Shown here one piece after another: positions 1 through 6,301 of a stretch of 9,832 bases of DNA. The notes beneath the pieces are model-generated. The model did not search any database and was not told the origin of the DNA. It saw only the letters and a program-made list of their open reading frames with translations. The stretch lies in assembly GCA_946055365.1 (NCBI GenBank), contig CAMGFM010000035.1, positions 1-9,832 of the forward strand. The letters run 5' to 3'. The stretch is from an uncultured Prevotella sp. Lineage in GTDB: Bacteria; Bacteroidota; Bacteroidia; Bacteroidales; Bacteroidaceae. Positions within the stretch are counted from its first letter, which is position 1, and each line of letters starts with the position of its first letter. The position numbers and the translations under genes are program-made.

Positions 1-137
1 GGCAATCGAAACAAGTTTCATTGCTCTCGGTTTGCACTGTCTTTGCATAATACAGTCTGCACTTCGGCAATCGAAACAAGTTTCATTGCTCTCAGTTTGC
101 ACTGTCTTTGCATAATACAGGCTGCACCTCGGCAATC
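1..137. repeat. 65-bp tandem repeat, two full copies plus a stub
   Basis: Copies begin at 1 and 66, each opening with GGCAATCGAAAC, and a truncated third copy (GGCAATC) begins at 131. The period is exactly 65 bp. Copies 1 and 2 differ at three positions by eye. Each carries the short inverted repeat GAAAC-AA-GTTTC and the string TTTGCACTGTCTTTGCATAA. The array touches the window edge, so more copies may lie upstream. Its function is unknown. It may be a dispersed intergenic repeat or a duplicated regulatory unit, and no coding sequence spans it. Confidence 0.9.
81..110 (+). promoter_or_regulatory. Possible Bacteroidetes promoter in repeat copy 2
   Basis: The -7-like box TGTCTTTG (103-110) has one mismatch to the Bacteroidetes consensus TAnnTTTG. 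It sits 18 nt after a -33-like TTTC (81-84). The same arrangement occurs in copy 1 at 16-45. The boxes point toward the small gene at 257. Both are imperfect, so this is a candidate only. Confidence 0.3.
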
Positions 138-152
138 TCACAGTCAGGAACG

Positions 153-287
153 ATGAAAGGCTTTCGCTCATACTTCCTGATACCTCAAGAGTTCAGCCCC
201 ATGGTCAGCATAGGCGAGCTGACTGGCGTGAACGAGGCACATCGTGACATAAGACAATGGCAAAAGAACGGTTTGTGCCGCCAATGA
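153..287 (+). CDS. Doubtful 44-residue reading frame
   Basis: An ATG at 153 opens a 44-codon frame closed by TGA at 285-287. It overlaps the start of the small gene at 257 in another frame. An AGGAA lies upstream but is only 2 nt from the ATG, too close for a normal ribosome binding site. The first 27 bases also fall inside a weak hairpin (CAGGAA 145-150 with TTCCTG 174-179). The residues do not match a family I recognise. It could be a leader peptide, a fragment of a decayed gene, or chance. Confidence 0.2.
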   Translation: MKGFRSYFLIPQEFSPMVSIGELTGVNEAHRDIRQWQKNGLCRQ

Positions 288-451
288 TAGACGTGGTGGA
301 GATGGATTCGGAAAACATAATGGCATCCTCTGGCAACAGAGGCATGATAGATGACGGCAAAGTGGACATCACCAACCCCGACGGTCTCGACACGGGAGAC
401 CCCGGAGAGATGATGGCTCCTCCAAAGGACTATTTTAACGCATGGGACTGA
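257..451 (+). CDS. Small acidic protein, Bacteroidales type, unknown function
   Basis: This is a 64-residue protein with no recognised domain. The N-terminus (MAKERFVPPMIDVVEM) is followed by a stretch ending in MASSGN, then a tail rich in Asp, Gly and Pro that finishes in NAWD. The layout (a basic start, an aromatic residue and Pro near residues 6-9, a short hydrophobic strand, an A/S-S motif near residues 23-25, an acidic tail ending in Trp-Asp) resembles many very short uncharacterised proteins of Prevotella and relatives; that link is from memory. There is no signal peptide or membrane helix. An in-frame TGA at 245-247 limits the start to 257. No Shine-Dalgarno is evident. Its stop lies at the edge of a duplicated hairpin segment, and a terminator at 528-563 separates it from the next gene, so it probably forms its own transcript. 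Role unknown. Confidence 0.6.
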   Translation: MAKERFVPPMIDVVEMDSENIMASSGNRGMIDDGKVDITNPDGLDTGDPGEMMAPPKDYFNAWD

Positions 452-555
452 AGCCCGCGCTCTTCCCGACAAATACTTATGTCGGCGGATGGTGGTGGCA
501 TCTGCACATAAGATGAAGCCTGCGCTCTTCCTGCTACATGATCAGTTGGCAGGAA
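449..555 (+). repeat. Duplicated hairpin segment, 65-nt offset
   Basis: The string TGAAGCC(C/T)GCGCTCTTCC occurs at 449 and again at 514, exactly 65 nt apart, differing at one base. Each copy runs into a stem-loop at the same relative position. In copy 1 CCGACA (466-471) pairs with TGTCGG (479-484). In copy 2 TTCCTGC (528-534) pairs with GCAGGAA (549-555). Stem sequences differ while pairing is kept, which suggests structure matters. Only the second copy has a T-run. It could be a duplicated terminator or an attenuator leader for the HAD gene. Confidence 0.65.
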
Positions 556-563
556 ATTTTTTT
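528..563 (+). terminator. Intrinsic terminator or attenuator before HAD gene
   Basis: TTCCTGC (528-534) pairs with GCAGGAA (549-555). A G-T wobble (535/548) and an A-T pair (536/547) extend the stem to 9 bp, with a 10-nt loop. Seven T residues follow at 557-563. This is a canonical rho-independent terminator. It ends only 24 nt before the HAD start at 588. Either a separate promoter overlaps it, or it attenuates read-through into HAD and the ABC gene. Confidence 0.75.
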
Positions 564-587
564 AATATAAACAGGGAACAGACACGA

Positions 588-1190
588 ATGATTAAAAACC
601 TGGTATTTGATTTTGGCAAGGTGCTTGTGGACTATGACTTTGCCCTGTTTTTCAGGAGACACATACCCGATGCGGAGCGTTGCGCACGCTTCACCCCCGT
701 GCTTTACAACGAGAGAGTGCAGTATATGCTTGACAAGGAAGACCGCACGTTTGACGATATACTTGACGGCATGATAGCCGAGAACCGCGAATATGAGCAT
801 GAGATAAACATCTTCCGCCGTCACTATCCTGAAATAGTGACAGGAGAGGTGGAGGGCATGAGAGATCTGCTTGCCAGATACAAGTCGCGCGGCTACCGTC
901 TTTACGGTCTTACCAACTGGTGCAGCCAAGTGGCACACACCATGAGGCAGTATGACATATTCAAGCTGCTGGACGGCGTGGTCATCTCCTCGCAGGAGCA
1001 TGAGGTGAAGCCCCATGCGGAGATATACAGGAGGCTGTTTGACAGATATGGCCTTGTGCCTGAGGAATGTGTCTTTACTGACGACCGCGTGGAAAACATA
1101 GAGGGAGCCGCACGTGTGGGCATGAAAGGCATAGTGTTTCACAATGCCGCACAGTACGAGCGTGAGCTGGCGGACATGCTCGACAGCTGA
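588..1190 (+). CDS. HAD-family phosphatase, YihX-like
   Basis: This 200-residue cytoplasmic protein is a haloacid-dehalogenase-superfamily hydrolase that probably removes phosphate from a small metabolite. All four motifs are visible. Motif I is FDFGKVLVD, with nucleophile Asp8 and Gly at the +2 position instead of the usual Asp. Motif II is GLTN (Thr109), motif III is VKP (Lys141), and motif IV is FTDD (Asp165, Asp166) followed by NIEGA. E. coli YihX, a glucose-1-phosphate phosphatase, has the same Gly at +2 (FDLGNV) and about the same length, so sugar phosphates are a reasonable guess but unproven. The ATG at 588 is chosen because motif I follows seven residues later; an in-frame ATG at 489 would add 33 unrelated residues and translate through the terminator. 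The stop overlaps the next start by one base (TGATG), indicating translational coupling with the ABC exporter. Confidence 0.88.
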   Translation: MIKNLVFDFGKVLVDYDFALFFRRHIPDAERCARFTPVLYNERVQYMLDKEDRTFDDILDGMIAENREYEHEINIFRRHYPEIVTGEVEGMRDLLARYKSRGYRLYGLTNWCSQVAHTMRQYDIFKLLDGVVISSQEHEVKPHAEIYRRLFDRYGLVPEECVFTDDRVENIEGAARVGMKGIVFHNAAQYERELADMLDS

Positions 1191-2815
1191 TGGCAGGCCT
1201 GACGTGTGAGTTGTGGCGTGTCACCCGTGGCAGCCGCCTCACCCTGACGGCATGTGCCTTCATCAGCGTGGCGCGCGTGGCGGTGGTGTTCGCTCATATA
1301 TGGGCGGTCAAGCACGCCATTGACGTGGCCACGGGCGCAAGCGACGGCACCATAGCGTGCAGCGTGGGCCTCATGGCGGCACTTCTCGCGCTGTCATTGC
1401 TGTTGGGGGCTTCGGGAGCGTGGGTGCGCGCCGTCGCCCACGGCAGAATAAGAGACGCGATGCGCCTGCGGCTGCTGGCCGACGGGCTTCTGCCCGACGC
1501 TGCTGGCGGCCATGCCATGCACACGGGCGAGATGACATCGAGAATTGTCAACGACACTGACACGGTTGCAGCGTTTCTCTCCAACGCCCTGCCACGCTCC
1601 GCGTCCATGCTGCTGTCATTGTCAGCCGCCATCGTGTGGCTGTGGTGCATGGACTGGCGCATGTCATTGTCAATAATGCTGGCGGCACCTGCCGCCATGG
1701 CTCTCGGCTACCATGCCATGCGCCGTGCCAAGCGCATGGCGAGGGATATGGGCGACGATGCCGAAAGGATGCAGTCGGCAGTCATGGAGACACTACAGTC
1801 AAGGACACTGCTGTGGACATACGGTGCCACGGAGCAGGCTCTTGGCAGGATGGCAAGTATGCAGGACGGGCTGCGCCACAAGGCCATGGGGCGCATGTCA
1901 TCTGCCGCAATGTCAAGAACATTCAAGGGAGCGTCATTCCTGGCCTGCTATGTGGTGGCCTTTCTTTGGGCGGCCATGGGCATAGCCGACGGCACGATGG
2001 ACTTTGGAGGCATGGCAGCGTTCATGCAACTCGTCAACAACATACAGCAGCCCGTGGTGGGCATCGCGAGAATGATGCCTGCCTTTGTGGCGGTGGCGGC
2101 GGCGATGGAGCGGATAAGCGAGATGAGCTGCCACGCACGCACAGACAGCCGCGGCGAAAGCGTCGTGCCTCGCTCACAAGGCATGATGGGCATAAGGCTC
2201 AGCGACGTGACCTACCGCTATCCGCAAAGCGACTGCGACGTGATAGAGGGTCTTTCTCTGGACGTGCAGCCCGGTATGCGTGTGGCGGTGACGGGCAAGA
2301 CTGGCTCGGGCAAGACCACACTGGCGAGGCTGATGGTGTCGCTGCTCACTCCCGACAGCGGACGCGTGACCCTGTATGACGGCAACGGCGAGTATGAACT
2401 GTCGCCCGACACCCTGCGCCACATAGCCTACGTGCCACAGGAGCGGTGGCTCGTCAGCGGCACGATAGGCGACAACCTGCGTCTCGGCAATCCCCATGCC
2501 ACGAGTAGGCAGATGTGCGAGGCTCTGACGGTGAGCTGCGCCGACTTTGCTCTCTCCCTGCCGCTGTCTCTCGCCACTCCCTGCGGCGAGGACGGCTCCG
2601 CGCTGAGCGGCGGACAACAGCAACGCATAGCCATAGCGCGTGCCGTGCTGCACGACTGTCCGCTGATGGTGCTTGACGAGCCCACCTCCGCGCTTGACAG
2701 CCACACCGAGGCAAAGATACTCGACTCTCTGCTTGCCGACAGCAGCCGCACGTATGTCTTCTTCACGCACAGCGAGGCCGTCATGTCACGCTGCGACCGT
2801 GTGGTGAGGCTTTGA
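1190..2815 (+). CDS. ABC exporter, fused membrane and ATPase domains
   Basis: This 541-residue half-transporter should work as a homodimer in the inner membrane, using ATP to export an unknown substrate. The N-terminal region (about 1-310) holds six hydrophobic segments, near 18-40, 58-80, 138-155, 158-175, 247-266 and 273-305. It includes TGEMTSRIVNDTDTV (112-126), typical of the first intracellular loop of type-I exporters such as MsbA. The ATPase domain carries Walker A GKTGSGKTT (369-377), Q-loop Gln417, signature LSGGQ (472-476), Walker B LMVLDE (492-497), D-loop SALD (500-503) and switch His527, so it looks active. There is no C39 peptidase domain, so it is not a peptidase-containing bacteriocin exporter. 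It is slightly shorter than typical MsbA (about 580). The one-base overlap with the HAD gene and the lack of a second ABC partner support a two-gene unit. Substrate could be a lipid, drug or peptide; the sequence does not decide. Confidence 0.93.
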   Translation: MAGLTCELWRVTRGSRLTLTACAFISVARVAVVFAHIWAVKHAIDVATGASDGTIACSVGLMAALLALSLLLGASGAWVRAVAHGRIRDAMRLRLLADGLLPDAAGGHAMHTGEMTSRIVNDTDTVAAFLSNALPRSASMLLSLSAAIVWLWCMDWRMSLSIMLAAPAAMALGYHAMRRAKRMARDMGDDAERMQSAVMETLQSRTLLWTYGATEQALGRMASMQDGLRHKAMGRMSSAAMSRTFKGASFLACYVVAFLWAAMGIADGTMDFGGMAAFMQLVNNIQQPVVGIARMMPAFVAVAAAMERISEMSCHARTDSRGESVVPRSQGMMGIRLSDVTYRYPQSDCDVIEGLSLDVQPGMRVAVTGKTGSGKTTLARLMVSLLTPDSGRVTLYDGNGEYELSPDTLRHIAYVPQERWLVSGTIGDNLRLGNPHATSRQMCEALTVSCADFALSLPLSLATPCGEDGSALSGGQQQRIAIARAVLHDCPLMVLDEPTSALDSHTEAKILDSLLADSSRTYVFFTHSEAVMSRCDRVVRL

Positions 2816-2831
2816 AAACATGTCAATAATG

Positions 2832-2874
2832 GCGGCAGTCATAAAGAGAGATGCAGTCTCCTTGTGACTGCCGT
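2832..2874 (+). other. Long hairpin downstream of ABC gene
   Basis: Bases 2832-2849 pair with 2857-2874: CGGCAGTCA (2833-2841) matches TGACTGCCG (2865-2873) perfectly. Wobbles occur at 2832/2874 and 2842/2864, then AA/TT and GAGA/TCTC, with one A-C mismatch (2845/2861) and a 7-nt loop. No T-run follows, so it is not a classical terminator. It starts 17 bp after the ABC stop and may end or protect the HAD-ABC transcript. Confidence 0.7.
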
Positions 2875-2934
2875 GACCATATACGAGGCCGTCATGTCTG
2901 CCAAGAATCACAGGCACGCCCTCACCGCATCTGT

Positions 2935-3020
2935 AAAGTGCCGCTTTTCACGACGAGAAGTGCCACTTTTGCTTTATTAAAGAGGCACTCTGTCGTAGTG
3001 AAATGCCACTTTTCTCAATC
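2935..3020. repeat. 22-bp-period repeat array, copy A
   Basis: Four units start at 2935, 2957, 2979 and 3001, exactly 22 bp apart. Cores are AAAGTGCCGCTTT, GAAGTGCCACTTT, AAAGAGGCACTCT and AAATGCCACTTTT. Units 1, 2 and 4 read in one orientation and unit 3 in the other. Each core is nearly palindromic (AAAG...CTTT). Linkers include CACGACGA and GTCGTAGTG, which match each other's complements in part. The same family recurs at 8398-8484, mainly inverted. Not CRISPR: there are no unique spacers. Confidence 0.85.
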
Positions 3021-3030
3021 ATTAAATTAT

Positions 3031-3054
3031 AATCATGATGACTGTATCATGATT
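3031..3054. promoter_or_regulatory. Perfect 9-bp inverted repeat, possible operator
   Basis: AATCATGAT (3031-3039) and ATCATGATT (3046-3054) are exact reverse complements separated by GACTGT. The inner ATCATGAT is itself a palindrome, so the same 8-mer occurs twice, 14 bp apart. It could bind a dimeric regulator or fold as a stem-loop. It directly abuts the next hairpin and lies about 100 bp upstream of the promoter at 3155. Confidence 0.6.
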
Positions 3055-3100
3055 GGCGTTATTTCAGCCAGACATGGTTGAGATGATAACGCCGCTTTTT
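3055..3100 (+). terminator. Candidate intrinsic terminator ahead of envelope cluster
   Basis: GGCGTTAT (3055-3062) pairs with ATAACGCC (3086-3093). After a small internal loop, TCAGCC (3064-3069) pairs with GGTTGA (3076-3081, one G-T wobble) around a 6-nt loop. GC and then five T residues (3096-3100) follow. It could end transcription coming from the ABC unit before the new promoter. The T-run is short and starts two bases after the stem. Confidence 0.5.
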
Positions 3101-3154
3101 CTGATTTGAGCGTATATTTCTCTGTGTGTGATGTTGATTAATAGCCGAGAAATA

Positions 3155-3186
3155 TTTGCGGCAAAGGATTTTTTTGTATAATTTTG
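3155..3186 (+). promoter_or_regulatory. Bacteroidetes-type promoter for the envelope cluster
   Basis: TTTG (3155-3158), a 20-nt spacer and TAATTTTG (3179-3186) match the Bacteroidetes primary-sigma pattern TTTG / TAnnTTTG. Transcription would start around 3192-3195, leaving an A-rich leader of about 35 nt before the ATG at 3230. It is the best promoter match I found in the window. Confidence 0.65.
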
Positions 3187-3229
3187 TAAACCTTAGAACA
3201 AAGGTCGTGTCCACAAAAAGAATATAGCA

Positions 3230-5062
3230 ATGCAAATGGGACGTTTCACGATAGTGCGCCGTGCGCTCATGCTGGCACTAAAGCCGCTGAGTGACAACAA
3301 GGCGTTTTTCTTTTTTATGTATCTCCTTGGCTGCGTGTGCGCCTGGGCCACGCTGCCCGATGTGAAGGGGGCGCGTCTCTACGAGCATCTCTATGCCGAG
3401 CTGTTTGTAGACGTGTATGTGCTGTGTGTCTTGCTCGCATTTCTGCCCCGCAGGGTGATGGTATGGGTGCGTGGCTTTGTCTATGCGTTGCTCTATGCGT
3501 CATCGCTGGCCGATGTCTATTGCTTTGTCAAATTCCAGTGTACGCTCACCCCCTCCATGCTGATGCTCATGGGCGAGACCAATGCGCGCGAGGCAGGCGA
3601 GTTTCTGCGCTCCTGCGTGTCGGCGGATGTCATCATGAGCGAGGTGGGGTGGGTGCTGCTCGTCATGTTGCTGCATGTGCTTAGTGCCATGCGTCTGCGC
3701 TTCCCCCATTTTGTGCCGCGCCGCTGGCGCGAGTATGCACACCGCCGTGTGCGCAGGCTTGTGCGGCTGTCGCGTCCTGCCCTGCCCGTGCTGTCGCTGT
3801 GCGTGATGGGCGCGCTCGTGGCGTGCGTGACGACATCGTGGCACAACAAACGTGCCACGGCAAGACTGTTTTCGGGCAGGACAATAGGCGAGGTGGAGCA
3901 TACGCTAACCGAGAAAAAACACGCCGTGCTGTATCTGCCGGTGTGGAGGCTCGCCTTCAGCGTCTATGCCAACGGCCTTGCCGCAAGACAGATAGACCGT
4001 CTGGTGGCAGTGACCGACAAGGTGAGGGTGGACTCATGCTCATATCGCAGTCCCAACATCGTAGTCATCATCGGCGAGAGCTACAACCGCCACCACTCGT
4101 CGCAGTATGGCTATGTCATGCCCACTACGCCGAGACAGAAGAGACTGGAGAGGCAGGGCAGGCTCGTGCGCTACACCGACGTGGTGTCTTCGTGGAATCT
4201 CACGAGCTTTGTCTTCAAGCATCTCTTCTCACTCTACACCGTCGGCGACAAGGGCGAGTGGTGTGACTATCCACTTTTTCCCACTGTCTTCCGCAAAGCC
4301 GGCTACCACGTGACGTTTGTCACCAACCAGTTCCTGCCCAAGGCCAAGGAAGCCGTCTATGACTTCAGCGGAGGCTTCTTTCTCAATAACCCAAAGCTCT
4401 CCGCCTCGCAGTTTGACGCGCGCAACGCCACGCTCCATGCCTATGACGAGGAGCTGTTGCAGGACTATGCTTCGCTCGGGGGGCTTCAGGCAGACAACAA
4501 TCTCGTCATCTTCCACCTCATAGGTCAGCACGTGTCTTACAGACAACGCTATCCGAAAGACCGCAAGCGGTTCACTGCCGACGACTATGTGCAGCTCAAG
4601 CCCCACCTCAACGCACGCGAGCGCGGCATACTGGCCGACTATGACAACGCCGTGCTGTATAACGACTCCGTGGTGGCGGAGATAGTGGGCCTGTTTGAGC
4701 ATGAGGACGCGATAGTGATATATGTGCCTGACCATGGAGAGGAGTGTTTTGAGGGCGACATGCACTTCTTCTGCCGCATGCACTCGGCAAAGATTGACGC
4801 AAGGCTCGCCCATGCCGAGTTTGACGTGCCGTTCTGGATATGGTGTTCGCGCAAATACATAAGGCGCAGGCCCGAGGTGTTCCGGCAGATAGTCAATGCG
4901 CGCGGCAGGCGTTACATGACTGACGCGCTGCCGCACATGCTGCTGTGGCTGGGAGGCATATCTTGTCCTTATTATAACGACCGCCGCAACATTCTCTCGC
5001 CCGACTATGACGAGCAGAGGCCCAGACTGCTCAAGGCCACGACCGACTATGACAGTCTGTGA
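3230..5062 (+). CDS. Phosphoethanolamine transferase, EptA-like (sulfatase fold)
   Basis: This 610-residue inner-membrane enzyme is expected to move phosphoethanolamine from phosphatidylethanolamine to a periplasmic target such as lipid A or a glycan. About five N-terminal hydrophobic segments (near 24-43, 56-73, 76-99, 137-153, 184-202) precede a periplasmic sulfatase-fold domain. Visible active-site features are IGES (Glu283 metal ligand, Ser284 in the nucleophile position that is Thr in EptA), the nearby SSQYGY...TTP signature (290-301), GQHVSY (His434, where EptA has SHGP-Y), and VPDHGEE (Asp501, His502). Length is slightly above EptA (about 550), with a long basic loop at 160-185 and a C-terminal extension. 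The start may be Met1 or Met3. It heads a run of envelope genes behind a good promoter. A phosphoglycerol transferase is an alternative, but the GY...TTP signature favours phosphoethanolamine. Confidence 0.87.
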   Translation: MQMGRFTIVRRALMLALKPLSDNKAFFFFMYLLGCVCAWATLPDVKGARLYEHLYAELFVDVYVLCVLLAFLPRRVMVWVRGFVYALLYASSLADVYCFVKFQCTLTPSMLMLMGETNAREAGEFLRSCVSADVIMSEVGWVLLVMLLHVLSAMRLRFPHFVPRRWREYAHRRVRRLVRLSRPALPVLSLCVMGALVACVTTSWHNKRATARLFSGRTIGEVEHTLTEKKHAVLYLPVWRLAFSVYANGLAARQIDRLVAVTDKVRVDSCSYRSPNIVVIIGESYNRHHSSQYGYVMPTTPRQKRLERQGRLVRYTDVVSSWNLTSFVFKHLFSLYTVGDKGEWCDYPLFPTVFRKAGYHVTFVTNQFLPKAKEAVYDFSGGFFLNNPKLSASQFDARNATLHAYDEELLQDYASLGGLQADNNLVIFHLIGQHVSYRQRYPKDRKRFTADDYVQLKPHLNARERGILADYDNAVLYNDSVVAEIVGLFEHEDAIVIYVPDHGEECFEGDMHFFCRMHSAKIDARLAHAEFDVPFWIWCSRKYIRRRPEVFRQIVNARGRRYMTDALPHMLLWLGGISCPYYNDRRNILSPDYDEQRPRLLKATTDYDSL

Positions 5063-5073
5063 CGGCTCTGCAA

Positions 5074-5131
5074 GGTGCTTAACGCCTCACATAGGCATGC
5101 GCCGCCTCCTCACGTCGTGATGTCGTGGCGG
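5074..5131 (+). other. Two adjacent GC-rich hairpins after transferase gene
   Basis: GGTGC (5074-5078) pairs with GCGCC (5099-5103, one wobble) around an inner GCCT/AGGC stem (5084-5087 with 5093-5096). A second stem pairs CCGCC (5102-5106) with GGCGG (5127-5131) around the palindrome TCACG-T-CGTGA (5110-5120). The two share bases 5102-5103, so they may compete. No T-run follows. They sit in the 171-bp gap before the first acyltransferase and may modulate read-through or RNA stability. Confidence 0.35.
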
Positions 5132-5233
5132 GCTTCGACACGCTGCATAGTGGCTGTGACCGCCCCTTCAATGCGCCGTGTCATTTGTAAATCAAAGGAA
5201 ACATACTGTAAAAAAAGCAACAAGCAACAATCA

Positions 5234-6292
5234 ATGAACAATCCTCTACTCACGCGCACCGAGTGTGCGGCTCTGCGGGGCATGGCCATCATTGGCATAA
5301 TGCTGCATAACTACTGCCATTGGCTGGGCTTCGCGGTCAAGGAAAACGAGTTTACCTACACCGTGTCAAAGTGCAGCGGCCTGGCACGTGTGCTTGCCGA
5401 TGCCGACATGCGCCTGCCCATACATCTGCTGTCGTTTTTCGGTCACTATGGCGTGCCTGTATTCCTTTTTCTGAGTGCCTATGGACTCGTGATGAAGTAT
5501 GAGAACACGGCTGGCGGCAAGCCTTCCAAGAGGCAGACCGCCTTTGTGTCGTTTCTCACGCAGCACTACCGCAAGCTGTTTGACATGATGATAGTGGGCT
5601 TTGTGGCGTTCATAATCTTTGATGCCATCACTCCTGGCCGCCACCGCTATGAAGTCATGGACATAATAGGGCAGATGTTCATGTTTAACAACCTCATGTC
5701 GTCGCCCGACCGCATCATCTGGCCGGGTCCCTACTGGTTTTTCGGGCTGATGATGCAGCTTTATATAGTCTACAGACTCATGATATGGCGGCGTTCTCTG
5801 ACCGTGCCTGTGGTGTTGGTGGTGTTGTGCTGGCTGTTGCAGGCGTTTTGCGACCCCGAGGGCGACACTCTCAACCGCCTGCGCTATAACTGTGTGGGCG
5901 GCGTGCTGCCTTTCGTGGCAGGCATAGTCTATGCGCGCCGCGGCAAGGAGCTTGGGCGTGCGGCGTGGGCCACCACCGCAATGGTGGGGAGCGTGATGGT
6001 GCTGTTCATGAGCTTCAATTTCCACACGTGGCTGTGGATTCCGCTTGTGGTGTGTGCGGTGGGAGTAGGCACGGTAAAGACTTTGCCGCGACGGCTCTGC
6101 GTGTGGCTTGCGTGGATGGGCAACATCTCGGCCGCCATCTTTGTCATGCACCCTCTGCTGCGCAAGATTTTCATTCCCGTGTCGCGTGTCGGCGATGTCT
6201 ATGCCGGGCTTCTGCTCTATGTCATAGCCTCTGTGGCGGTGGCATGGTTCTATCATGAGTCGCGGGGACTGTTTGGCAACAGACACAAATGA
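5234..6292 (+). CDS. Acyltransferase-3 family membrane protein (first)
   Basis: This 352-residue integral membrane protein belongs to the acyltransferase-3 family (OafA/NodX type), which transfers acyl groups, often acetyl, to surface sugars or lipids. The family's first-helix pattern is present: RTECAALRGMAIIGIMLHNY (residues 8-27), with the conserved Arg15 and His25. GVPVFLFLSAYGL (73-85) corresponds to the G-V-FF-SG-F motif, with Ala replacing the usual Gly. WPGPYWFFGLMMQLY (163-177) and GNISAAIFVMHPLLRK (296-311) are also typical. About ten hydrophobic segments are seen, and there is no extra SGNH domain. The ATG at 5234 is preferred over one at 5075, because the family homology begins a few residues in and an A-rich leader precedes it. 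The next gene starts 9 bp after its stop, so the two acyltransferases are very likely cotranscribed. Acceptor and acyl group are unknown. Confidence 0.87.
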   Translation: MNNPLLTRTECAALRGMAIIGIMLHNYCHWLGFAVKENEFTYTVSKCSGLARVLADADMRLPIHLLSFFGHYGVPVFLFLSAYGLVMKYENTAGGKPSKRQTAFVSFLTQHYRKLFDMMIVGFVAFIIFDAITPGRHRYEVMDIIGQMFMFNNLMSSPDRIIWPGPYWFFGLMMQLYIVYRLMIWRRSLTVPVVLVVLCWLLQAFCDPEGDTLNRLRYNCVGGVLPFVAGIVYARRGKELGRAAWATTAMVGSVMVLFMSFNFHTWLWIPLVVCAVGVGTVKTLPRRLCVWLAWMGNISAAIFVMHPLLRKIFIPVSRVGDVYAGLLLYVIASVAVAWFYHESRGLFGNRHK

Positions 6293-6301
6293 GTTTTGGA
6301 T

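Noticed and set aside
489..587. Upstream start for the HAD gene
   Set aside because: It would translate across the intrinsic terminator and add 33 residues before the HAD motif I; the ATG at 588 places motif I normally.
1713..2379. Overlapping + strand frames inside the ABC gene
   Set aside because: They are out-of-frame readings of a gene with all ABC motifs intact; their translations show no domain.
257..2815. Bacteriocin or RiPP precursor (small protein) with a dedicated ABC exporter
   Set aside because: The small protein has no double-glycine leader, the exporter has no C39 peptidase domain, a terminator separates the genes, and no maturation enzyme is present.
2935..3020. CRISPR-like spacing of short repeats
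   Set aside because: The repeat-plus-linker period is only 22 bp, linkers are short and related, units flip orientation, and no cas gene is present.
2851..3081. 76-codon frame on the + strand after the ABC gene
   Set aside because: It begins in the loop of a hairpin, runs through the 22-bp repeat array and two stem-loops, and has no protein-like pattern.
5075..5233. Upstream start for the first acyltransferase
   Set aside because: The extra 53 residues are basic and unrelated to the family, cover two hairpins, and precede an A-rich leader typical of a real start at 5234.
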